From assembly GCA_035293965.1 (NCBI GenBank), contig DATGLW010000071.1:1-13494 (forward strand): a stretch of DNA of 13,494 nt, written 5' to 3'. The notes beneath the pieces are model-generated. The model was not told the DNA's origin. It ran no database searches and was given only the letters and a program-made list of their open reading frames with translations. The position numbers and the translations under genes are program-made. Shown here in pieces: positions 1-4,775 of this stretch (position 1 is the stretch's first letter; each line of letters begins with the position of its first letter). This DNA is from DATGLW01 sp035293965 (lineage in GTDB: Bacteria > Actinomycetota > Acidimicrobiia > Acidimicrobiales > RAAP-2).

Positions 1-2
1 GG

Positions 3-599
3 TCGGTGACCGTCACGGGCAGCCAGTTCGCCGCCGCGCTCGGTCTCAAGTCCGACTGGTTCGCCGTGCTGTCCCAGCCGAGCGGCGGCGTGGGCGGCTA
101 CTGGCTGGTGGCCGCCGACGGCGGGGTCTTCGCCTTCGGCAATGCCGGGTTCTTCGGCTCGATGGGGGGCAGGGCGCTCAACGCCCCGGTGGTCGGGATG
201 GCGGCGACCCGCGACGCCGGCGGCTACTGGCTGGTGGCGGCCGACGGGGGGATCTTCAGCTTCGGTGGCGCCGGGTTCTTCGGCTCGATGGGGGGCAGGG
301 CGCTCAACCAGCCCATCGTCGGCATGGCTCCCACCCCGAGCGGCAACGGCTACTGGCTGGTGGCCGCCGACGGGGGGATCTTCAGCTTCGGCGACGCCAC
401 GTTCGCGGGATCGACGTCGGGAACGGCAGCCGGCCCGGGCACGGTTGCCGTCATCCCCACCCGCTCAGCCGGCTACGAGGTCGTGAACGGCGCCGGGCAG
501 GTGTCGCCGTTCGGGGACGCGCCCCAGTTCGGCGACATCACGACGTTCGTCGCGAACTACGGGGGCCACGTGGTGGGCGCGGTGGCGTCCCCCGGGTGA
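3..599 (+). CDS. Tandem-repeat WLVA/GGxFxFG surface-type protein, C-terminal part (5' end missing)
   Basis: The reading frame is already open at the left edge, so only the last 198 codons are present and the GTG at position 6 is probably internal. The visible protein is built from a 42-residue unit that starts GYWLVAADGG, continues with (V/I)F(A/S)FG and AGFFGSMGGRALN, and ends with PxVGMA. Unit 1 is at 96-221, unit 2 at 222-347, and a third, diverging copy begins at 348; a weaker copy may follow near 473. Such repeats are common at the C-termini of secreted actinobacterial proteins, often behind hydrolase or peptidase domains, and probably form a beta-propeller-like or wall-binding surface (family knowledge and inference). 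No catalytic domain is visible here, so the function of the full protein cannot be named. The 3' end overlaps the convergent phosphatase gene by about 62 bp. Confidence 0.8.
   Translation, partial: SVTVTGSQFAAALGLKSDWFAVLSQPSGGVGGYWLVAADGGVFAFGNAGFFGSMGGRALNAPVVGMAATRDAGGYWLVAADGGIFSFGGAGFFGSMGGRALNQPIVGMAPTPSGNGYWLVAADGGIFSFGDATFAGSTSGTAAGPGTVAVIPTRSAGYEVVNGAGQVSPFGDAPQFGDITTFVANYGGHVVGAVASPG
96..473 (+). repeat. 126-bp in-frame tandem repeat, two full units plus a diverged third
   Basis: GGCTACTGGCTGGTGG recurs at 96, 222 and 348, exactly 126 bp apart. Units 1 and 2 share long identical DNA stretches, for example the segment encoding AGFFGSMGGRALN, while unit 3 matches only over its first third or so. 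The repeat preserves the reading frame (42 codons). Confidence 0.85.
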
Positions 600-1332
600 C
601 CGGCTCCGCGGTCCGGGCCGTTGCCGAGCCGCCGGCGACGGCGGCGAGGGAGGGGTAGCGCCGGAGCCGTCCGAGGCGCCCCAGCCGGCCGGCGTTCACC
701 CCGTGGTCGGCGGCATCGAGGAGGCGGAGGTCGCCGCGGCTGTTGCCGTAGGCCCACAGCACCGGCTGGGGCCTGCCATTGCCGGCCAGCGAGCTCGTCC
801 GCAGCCATGTCATCGTCCGGGCGTACTTCTCCGCGCCCCGACAGTTCTTGCCCTCGTAGCGCCCCGTCAGCAGGCCGGCGGCGTCGACGGCCAGACGGGT
901 CGCGACCACGCCGTCGACCTCCAGGAGCTCGCCGATGCGCCGGACGTAGCACTCGGGGGAGGCGGAGACGAGCACGACTGCGTGCCCCTCTGAGCGGTGC
1001 CACTCGAGGCGCGCCAGCGCGTCCGCGCGGAGACGCCGCCGGAGGTGGCGCTCGGCGAAGGAGGCTGCCACCTGGTCGACACGCCGTGCGGGCAGGCCGC
1101 CGAGCAGCCGGATGAAGAGCGACTCCTTGGCCGAGTCGGCCCGGGAGCCCCCGGCGACTGCCGCGGATGCCAGCCGGGGAAGGGTCGCGAGCAGGGCGCC
1201 TACGACCGGCAGGAGCCCCCGAACGGCGACGAGGAAGGGCACCACGCTGCCGCCCGTGGTCAGGGTGCCGTCGAGGTCGAACGCGGCAACGGTGCCCGGC
1301 GAGGCGTCCCCCGCCCGTGCGGTCGTCGTCAC
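538..1332 (-). CDS. HAD-superfamily subfamily IB phosphatase (SerB-like)
   Basis: A 264-residue haloacid dehalogenase-type hydrolase. Motif I is FDLDGT (D19 nucleophile, D21 acid/base). Motif II is LVSAS near S123, motif III has K162 in YEGKNC, and motif IV is YGNSRGD with D201. The family uses Mg2+ to remove phosphate from small substrates through an aspartyl-phosphate. HAD-IB members include phosphoserine phosphatase-like enzymes, but the substrate cannot be told from sequence. The segment at residues 30-100 would be the cap. I chose the GTG at 1332 because it places motif I about 18 residues from the N-terminus; a GTG at 1380 is an alternative and the ATG at 1539 adds only low-complexity sequence. 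No good ribosome binding site is seen. The Arg/Pro-rich C-terminal tail lies in the overlap with the convergent repeat-protein gene. Confidence 0.8.
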   Translation of the reverse strand: MTTTARAGDASPGTVAAFDLDGTLTTGGSVVPFLVAVRGLLPVVGALLATLPRLASAAVAGGSRADSAKESLFIRLLGGLPARRVDQVAASFAERHLRRRLRADALARLEWHRSEGHAVVLVSASPECYVRRIGELLEVDGVVATRLAVDAAGLLTGRYEGKNCRGAEKYARTMTWLRTSSLAGNGRPQPVLWAYGNSRGDLRLLDAADHGVNAGRLGRLGRLRRYPSLAAVAGGSATARTAEPVTRGTPPRPPRGPRSSRRTS

Positions 1333-1549
1333 TCGGTCGCGCTGGGCCCGCGTGCGCCGGCTGAAGGAGACCCGCCGCACGGCAGACGGCGACGCCGCGC
1401 GACCCGCCGCGCCCAGGCGCGCCGCCGGAGTGGCCGGTGGAGGTCGTCGCTCCCCATGAAGGCGATTCTCGCATGGTCGGCGGGGACGCTCGGGCATGCC
1501 CCGTGGCCTCGGCGGACGCGCCACCTCGCGGTGCCGCATCCGCCGTGCC

Positions 1550-1577
1550 GACCGGCCCGCCGGGGCGGAAGGGCCGC
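1550..1577. repeat. 28-bp direct repeat, copy 1
   Basis: Begins GACCGGCCCGCCGGGGCGGA and ends GGGCCGC. It matches copy 2 at 27 of 28 positions and is 61 bp from it, start to start. Confidence 0.8.
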
Positions 1578-1610
1578 GCCAGGCCGGCGCCCTGTGCCGC
1601 TACGGCGGAG

Positions 1611-1638
1611 GACCGGCCCGCCGGGGCGGAGGGGCCGC
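1611..1638. repeat. 28-bp direct repeat, copy 2
   Basis: Second copy of the repeat at 1550, differing by a single A to G change. It ends about 18 bp upstream of the predicted -35 element of the peroxiredoxin promoter, so it could be regulatory or a simple duplication. Confidence 0.8.
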
Positions 1639-1656
1639 TAAAAGCGACCGAGCCGG

Positions 1657-1685
1657 TCGACAATTAGCTCGTGATCGGCTAGGGT
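1657..1685 (+). promoter_or_regulatory. Promoter of the peroxiredoxin gene
   Basis: TCGACA at 1657-1662 and TAGGGT at 1680-1685 are separated by exactly 17 bp, a good match to the vegetative -35/-10 layout with a TAnnnT -10. A short dyad, GACCG-AGC-CGGTC (1646-1658), overlaps the edge of the -35 element and might bind a regulator. Transcription would start near 1692. Confidence 0.55.
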
Positions 1686-1768
1686 GGGGTCGCACCGCAG
1701 ACGAAGCGCCGGGGGGAGCCGTCGCGGGCCCGCTATCGACCCGGCACCATCACAGGAGGAAGCAGCAC

Positions 1769-2404
1769 ATGGCCATCCGACTCGGCGACACCGCCCCTGA
1801 CTTCACGGCCGACACCACCGAGGGGACGATCAACTTCCACCAGTGGCTGGGCGACAGCTGGGGCATCCTGTTCTCGCACCCGAAGGACTTCACGCCGGTC
1901 TGCACGACCGAGCTCGGCGCCTTCGCCAAGGCCAAGGCGGAGTTCGACAAGCGCAACACCAAGCTGATCGGCGTGTCCGTGGACTCGGTCGAGTCGCACA
2001 AGGGGTGGGCTGCCGACATCGCCGAGACGCAGGGATCGCCCCTCAACTTCCCGGTGATCGGCGACGAGGACCACAGGGTGGCCGACCTCTACGACATGAT
2101 CCACCCCAACGCCAGCGACACCCTGACGGTGCGCACCGTGTTCATCATCGGCCCGGACAAGAAGGTGAAGCTGACCTTGACCTACCCGGCCTCCACGGGC
2201 CGCAACGTCGACGAGATCATCCGGGTCCTCGACTCCCTGCAGCTGACCGCCCAGTACTCGGTGGCCACGCCCGTCAACTGGACCGACGGCGACGACGTCA
2301 TCATCGCCCCGGCCATCTCCGACGACGAGGCGAAGGAGAAGTTCCCCAAGGGCTTCAAGGCCCTCAAGCCCTACCTGAGGGTCACCCCGCAGCCCAACCG
2401 CTGA
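1769..2404 (+). CDS. 1-Cys peroxiredoxin (Prx6-type)
   Basis: A 211-residue thiol peroxidase that reduces H2O2 and organic peroxides in the cytoplasm. The active site is PKDFTPVCTTE: P38, T42 and peroxidatic C45, with the conserved R122 in VRTVFI. C45 is the only cysteine in the protein, so it must work as a 1-Cys enzyme and rely on an external thiol for recycling. The extended C-terminal domain, with NWTDGDDVIIAPAISDDEA and ending in KPYLRVTPQP, is typical of the Prx6 group, and the length fits. The start is fixed by AGGAGGA at 1754-1760, 8 bp before the ATG; the open frame upstream of it is not conserved-looking. It has its own promoter and is convergent with orn, only 48 bp away. Confidence 0.95.
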   Translation: MAIRLGDTAPDFTADTTEGTINFHQWLGDSWGILFSHPKDFTPVCTTELGAFAKAKAEFDKRNTKLIGVSVDSVESHKGWAADIAETQGSPLNFPVIGDEDHRVADLYDMIHPNASDTLTVRTVFIIGPDKKVKLTLTYPASTGRNVDEIIRVLDSLQLTAQYSVATPVNWTDGDDVIIAPAISDDEAKEKFPKGFKALKPYLRVTPQPNR

Positions 2405-2438
2405 GCTGACGGGAGCCTGCGGACGAAGGACGCGGGCC

Positions 2439-2452
2439 GCGCCGGCTGGCGC
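2439..2452. terminator. Possible weak bidirectional hairpin between the peroxiredoxin gene and orn
   Basis: GCGCC-GGCT-GGCGC forms a 5-bp GC stem with a 4-nt loop in the 48-bp gap between two convergent genes. There is no U-tract, so it is at best a GC-rich actinobacterial-type terminator. Confidence 0.3.
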
Positions 2453-3046
2453 TCAGGCAGGCCTTCCCCGGTCGACGAGCTCCGGGCCCGGCGGGGGCCT
2501 GGAGCCCGCCGCGGTCTGGGCGAAGATGGCACGGCGGTAGTAGGCGAGCTCGGCCACGCTCTCGCGGATGTCGTCCATCGCCCGGTGGGCCGAGCGCTTG
2601 GGCGGCGCCGCCGCGAAGGCGTCGGGGTACCAGCGGCGGCACAGCTCCTTGACCGTCGACACGTCGACGGAGCGGTAGTGGAGCCAGCGGTCGACCTCCG
2701 GGAGGTGCTGGGCCAGGAAGCGCCGGTCGGTGCCGATCGAGCTACCGGCCATGGGCACCGTGCCGGCCTCGGGCACGTGCCGGCGCAGGAACGACAGCGT
2801 GGCCTGGCCGGCCTCGGCCAAGGTGGTCCTCGACGCCGCCACGGCGTCGAGGAGGCCCGAGCGGGTGTGCATGTCCCGCACGACGTCGTCCATCTCGGCC
2901 AGCTGCGCCGGGGTGGCCGCCACCACGACGTCGGGACCTTCGGCCACGATCTCGAGATCGTCGTCGGTGACCAAGGTCGCGATCTCGACGATGACGTGGC
3001 GGGCGGGGTCGAGCCCCGTCATCTCGAGGTCCAGCCACGCCAGCAT
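2453..3046 (-). CDS. orn: Oligoribonuclease (DEDDh 3'-5' exonuclease)
   Basis: A 197-residue enzyme that degrades 2-5 nt RNA fragments, including linear dinucleotides from cyclic-di-nucleotide turnover, to mononucleotides in the cytoplasm. Exo I is WLDLEMTGLD (D6, E8), Exo II is SSIGTDRRFL (D107), and Exo III is AHRAMDDIRES (H154, D159), so all DEDDh catalytic residues are present. The block YRSVDVSTVKEL is also characteristic. The start is the ATG at 3046, directly before the conserved MLAWLDLE; there is no Shine-Dalgarno, but TAGCAT ends 7 nt upstream, as expected for a leaderless mRNA. The last 20 or so residues are a Pro/Gly-rich tail. It is divergent from dut. Confidence 0.95.
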   Translation of the reverse strand: MLAWLDLEMTGLDPARHVIVEIATLVTDDDLEIVAEGPDVVVAATPAQLAEMDDVVRDMHTRSGLLDAVAASRTTLAEAGQATLSFLRRHVPEAGTVPMAGSSIGTDRRFLAQHLPEVDRWLHYRSVDVSTVKELCRRWYPDAFAAAPPKRSAHRAMDDIRESVAELAYYRRAIFAQTAAGSRPPPGPELVDRGRPA

Positions 3047-3053
3047 CGGGGCG

Positions 3054-3059
3054 ATGCTA
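3054..3059 (-). promoter_or_regulatory. -10 element for leaderless transcription of orn
   Basis: On the minus strand TAGCAT fits TAnnnT and lies 7 nt before the ATG of orn, so transcription would begin at or next to the start codon. No clear -35 was seen. Confidence 0.5.
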
Positions 3060-3100
3060 CGACCCGCCGAGGGCCCAGGGCGGGCCGGAGGCCGTGCGGC

Positions 3101-3106
3101 TAACCT
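3101..3106 (+). promoter_or_regulatory. -10 element for leaderless transcription of dut
   Basis: TAACCT fits TAnnnT and lies 7 nt before the GTG at 3114, the same geometry as the orn -10 on the other strand. There is no ribosome binding site before the GTG. Confidence 0.5.
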
Positions 3107-3113
3107 CGGGCCG

Positions 3114-3557
3114 GTGCTCGCCGTGGCCATCCACCGGCTCGATCCCGACCTCCCGCTTCCGTCCTACGCCCACGCCGGCGATGCCGGTGCCGACCTGTAC
3201 GCGCGAACCGACGCCTACCTGGCACCCGGCGGCGGGCGAGCGAAGGTGCCGACGGGCGTGGTGGTCGCCATCCCTCCCGGCTTCGCCGGGTTCGTCCAGC
3301 CGCGCAGCGGGCTGGCGTTGCGTCATGGCGTCACCTGCCTGAACAGCCCCGGCCTGATCGACGCGGGCTACCGGGGCGAGCTCGCGGTCCTCCTCGTCAA
3401 CACCGACCCGGCCGAGGGGTACGAGATCCGCCGCGGTGACCGCATCGCCCAGCTGGTGGTCCAGCGGGTCGAGCACGTCGCCTTCCGGCAGGTCCCGGCC
3501 GACGGCCTCCCGCCAGCGGACCGGGGCGACGGGGGATTCGGCCACAGCGGGCGGTGA
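3114..3557 (+). CDS. dut: Deoxyuridine 5'-triphosphate nucleotidohydrolase (dUTPase)
   Basis: A 147-residue homotrimeric-type dUTPase, which hydrolyses dUTP to dUMP and pyrophosphate, keeping uracil out of DNA and feeding dTMP synthesis. All five motifs are visible: I AGDAGADL (21-28), II PRSGLA (63-68), III GLIDAGYRGEL (80-90, with catalytic D83 and uracil-covering Y86), IV GDRIAQLVV (108-116), and V RGDGGFGHSG (137-146), where His replaces the more usual Ser in GFGSTG. The GTG at 3114 is preferred for the leaderless -10 seven bases upstream; an in-frame GTG at 3123 is an alternative. A longer upstream open frame is only the antisense of orn. The gene is monocistronic as far as can be seen and is followed by tRNA-Gly. 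Confidence 0.95.
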   Translation: MLAVAIHRLDPDLPLPSYAHAGDAGADLYARTDAYLAPGGGRAKVPTGVVVAIPPGFAGFVQPRSGLALRHGVTCLNSPGLIDAGYRGELAVLLVNTDPAEGYEIRRGDRIAQLVVQRVEHVAFRQVPADGLPPADRGDGGFGHSGR

Positions 3558-3631
3558 GCGTCACCCGCACGGCAGCCGGCACCAGGCGAGCCGATCGATC
3601 GCCGAGCCCCCACCTGGCCGCTGCAGAGGGG

Positions 3632-3637
3632 TACACT
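3632..3637 (+). promoter_or_regulatory. Possible -10 of the tRNA-Gly promoter
   Basis: TACACT fits TAnnnT and lies 10 bp before the first base of the tRNA, the right distance for a start slightly upstream of the mature 5' end. No convincing -35 was seen. Confidence 0.4.
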
Positions 3638-3647
3638 GCGTACCAGC

Positions 3648-3723
3648 GCGGACGTGGCTCAGTTGGTAGAGCATCACCTTGCCAAGGTGAGGGTCGCGGG
3701 TTCGAGTCCCGTCGTCCGCTCCA
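3648..3723 (+). tRNA. tRNA-Gly (anticodon GCC)
   Basis: A full cloverleaf can be drawn. The acceptor stem is GCGGACG (3648-3654) with CGTCCGC (3713-3719), the discriminator is T3720 and CCA is encoded at 3721-3723. The anticodon arm is TCACC-TTGCCAA-GGTGA with GCC at the apex, and the T arm is GCGGG-TTCGAGT-CCCGT. It reads GGC and GGT glycine codons. The 3' half of tRNA genes is a classic target of tyrosine recombinases, and integrase remains lie directly downstream. Confidence 0.95.
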
Positions 3724-3737
3724 GCAAAAGACCAGGT

Positions 3738-3762
3738 GAGCCGGGGTTTATGGCCCCGGCTC
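3738..3762. terminator. Bidirectional hairpin terminator after tRNA-Gly
   Basis: GAGCCGGGG (3738-3746) pairs perfectly over 9 bp with CCCCGGCTC (3754-3762) around a 7-nt loop. It lies 15 bp after the tRNA CCA and also covers the stop codon of the minus-strand integrase remnant, which falls in the loop at 3748-3750. There is no U-run, as is common in actinobacteria. Confidence 0.55.
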
Positions 3763-4122
3763 TCCCGCGTCCGGGGGTCCGTCGGGGGCCTCCGTCGCGC
3801 GTCCATCGCGCGCAGCGATCGGCACCACGTCCGCGACGGGGGCGAGCGCGGCCATCGCGGCGGCAAGCACCCGGTCCCTGTCCTCGGTCGCATGCTGATA
3901 ACGCAGGGCCGCGGCAGGCGAGATATGGCCCGCCCGGTGCATCAGCTCGGCGGGGTCGAGCACCACCCCGCGGAGCTTGTCGGCCCCCAGGGTCGTGACG
4001 AAGATGTCGGCGTCCTTGCGGCGGGTCAAGGTGCGGGTCCGCACGCTCCCGACGGGGAGCCGCCACCGTACGTCGTAGCGGGCGGCACCTGTCCTGGTGG
4101 TGCGCTTGGTGACCTGGGTCAC
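3748..4122 (-). pseudogene. Tyrosine recombinase (phage-type integrase) with large in-frame internal deletion
   Basis: The 124-codon frame joins two ends of an integrase. Residues 1-57 (MTQVTKRTTR to LRGVVLDP) look like the N-terminal arm-binding start of an actinophage-type integrase, with the basic RYDVRWRLP...RTRTLTRRKDA strand pattern. Residues 58-98 (AELMHRAGHISPAAALRYQHATEDRDRV) are the extreme C-terminus, carrying the box II GH (H66) and the nucleophile RYQHA (Y75). The core-binding domain and most of the catalytic domain, including both catalytic arginines, are absent; such integrases are usually 350-420 residues, so around 250 codons are gone at the join near 3951. The GTG start at 4122 still has GGGAGG 5 nt upstream (4128-4133 on the plus strand), so a short protein may be made. 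It cannot be a working recombinase. It lies convergent to tRNA-Gly, the usual place for the integrase of a tRNA-borne island. Confidence 0.75.
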
Positions 4123-4127
4123 GAGGT

Positions 4128-4133
4128 CCTCCC
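4128..4133 (-). promoter_or_regulatory. Ribosome binding site of the deleted integrase
   Basis: GGGAGG on the minus strand, 5 nt before the GTG at 4122. It lies in the 15-bp gap after the stop of the second integrase remnant and shows that the 5' end of the deleted gene is intact. Confidence 0.55.
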
Positions 4134-4137
4134 TCGG

Positions 4138-4390
4138 CTAGTGCCCGACGCGGGCGGCGGCGTTGTCAGCGAACACGTTGGCCTCCTCTCCCGGATGTAG
4201 CGGCGCAGCGTGGCCGTGCCCTTGTGGCCTGTGGTGGCCGGGATCACCCGCTCAGGCACCCCGCCCTGGCAGCTTTGGTGGCGAGCCCGGCTCGCAGCAA
4301 GTGTCCGGCCACGCATGCAGGGGTCGATGCCCGCCGCCCGGGCCAGGCGCTTTGCCGCGTTCACCTGGCGCTGTGCGGTCCGAGGGTCCG
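4138..4390 (-). pseudogene. Second tyrosine recombinase, C-terminal catalytic remnant with several frameshifts
   Basis: Reading the minus strand across frames rebuilds a conserved integrase tail: KRLARAAGIDP in one frame, then ACVAGHLLRAGLATKAARAG in another (HLLR is the box II H-x-x-R, near 4292-4303), then VPERVIPATTGHKGTATLRRYIRE back in the first (GH box and nucleophile Y in LRRYIRE), and finally ANVFADNAAARVGH in a third frame, ending at a TAG at 4138-4140. At least three frameshifts are needed; one is the loss of a G in the run before VPERV, and one looks like a 5-bp insertion after RRYIRE. The C-terminal motif differs from the neighbour's LRYQHA type, so this is a different integrase family rather than the missing middle of the other gene. 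Nothing recognisable of its N-terminal half remains upstream. Confidence 0.7.
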
Positions 4391-4625
4391 GCGCACCCCC
4401 GGCGCACCAGGCGGACTGCCTCGGCCTACGTCGATTCGAAGCCCGCGGCCCGGTGGACGGCACCCAGTTGGGTTCAAGGCTCGTCCGTCGCCACCGCGGG
4501 GAGCAAGCGCCATCGGTTGTGATCCCCGCCACGACGAGCCGACCGATGGGGGCCGCGAGATCCCGATCCTCTTGCCCGAGAGGAATCTCGAAACGAGCTC
4601 GGCGCAGGTGATGTCCTACGGTTCC

Positions 4626-4632
4626 TATAAAT
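4626..4632 (+). promoter_or_regulatory. Candidate -10 element for the cas operon
   Basis: TATAAAT is the most AT-rich point in the region and a good -10, but no convincing -35 is seen 16-18 bp upstream and it would leave a leader of about 140 nt before csb1. Confidence 0.3.
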
Positions 4633-4646
4633 CGAGGTCGGCCTGG

Positions 4647-4660
4647 GCCACCATGGTGGC
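4647..4660. repeat. 14-bp perfect palindrome upstream of csb1
   Basis: GCCACCATGGTGGC reads the same on both strands. It lies 15 bp downstream of the TATAAAT candidate -10, a position where a repressor could act, but it may be chance. Confidence 0.35.
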
Positions 4661-4715
4661 ACCAAGAGCAACCAGTGCCTCCGGATCTGTCCTGAGAGAC
4701 ATCCTGGCCGATGTC

Positions 4716-4742
4716 ACACCCCCGGAGTACAACAGGGGGTGT
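4716..4742. promoter_or_regulatory. Perfect 8-bp inverted repeat (possible operator) ahead of csb1
   Basis: ACACCCCC (4716-4723) and GGGGGTGT (4735-4742) are exact inverted repeats separated by 11 bp. The half-site centres are 19 bp apart, about two helical turns, which suits a dimeric regulator. The half-sites extend imperfectly outward to TGT/ACA. It lies 33 bp before the csb1 start, between the likely promoter and the ribosome binding site; as RNA it could also form a hairpin in the leader. Confidence 0.45.
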
Positions 4743-4763
4743 ACAACCGATCGCGGATCAGAC

Positions 4764-4768
4764 AGGAG
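4764..4768 (+). promoter_or_regulatory. Ribosome binding site of csb1
   Basis: AGGAG lies 7 nt before the ATG at 4776 and decides this start over the long in-frame extension upstream. Confidence 0.7.
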
Positions 4769-4775
4769 CCGCCAC

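Larger units (their letters stand above)
1333..1768. other. Intergenic region between the HAD phosphatase and peroxiredoxin genes
   Basis: About 436 bp of very GC-rich sequence between divergent genes. Several frames are open here, but none resembles a known protein and they look like GC-driven chance frames. The region holds a near-perfect 28-bp direct repeat (1550-1577 and 1611-1638), a candidate sigma-70-type promoter for the peroxiredoxin (1657-1685), and an untranslated leader of roughly 75-80 nt ending in a strong ribosome binding site. Confidence 0.6.
4391..4775. other. Non-coding junction between integrase remnants and the cas operon
   Basis: About 385 bp without a supportable gene. 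A plus-strand frame is open through it into csb1, but its sequence is Arg/Pro-rich, antisense to the integrase remnant, and not protein-like. The stretch holds an AT-rich TATAAAT at 4626-4632, a 14-bp palindrome at 4647-4660, a perfect 8-bp dyad at 4716-4742, and the csb1 ribosome binding site at 4764-4768. The cas operon promoter must lie here or read in from further upstream. Confidence 0.55.

Noticed and set aside
557..1663. Long minus-strand frame over the HAD phosphatase gene
   Set aside because: It runs in another frame of the HAD gene, is Arg/Pro/Ala-rich and shows no domain; the HAD frame has all four catalytic motifs.
2401..2456. CTGAGC (2401) and GCTCAG (2451) as an inverted repeat
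   Set aside because: Each copy is mainly the TGA stop codon context of the two convergent genes, with a 44-bp gap; chance is sufficient.
3690..3723. Second copy of the tRNA-Gly 3' end (attR) inside the window
   Set aside because: I looked for TTCGAGTCCCGTCG-like sequence to the right and found none, so the far island boundary, if there is one, lies outside the window.
3561..3893. Minus-strand frame with GADDGTRTRDPHLGK across the tRNA
   Set aside because: This is the well-known spurious translation of the antisense strand of a tRNA.
4224..4775. Long in-frame extension of csb1 upstream of its ATG at 4776
   Set aside because: The extension is Arg/Pro-rich, antisense to an integrase remnant, and lacks a ribosome binding site at its start, whereas the ATG at 4776 has AGGAG 7 nt before it.
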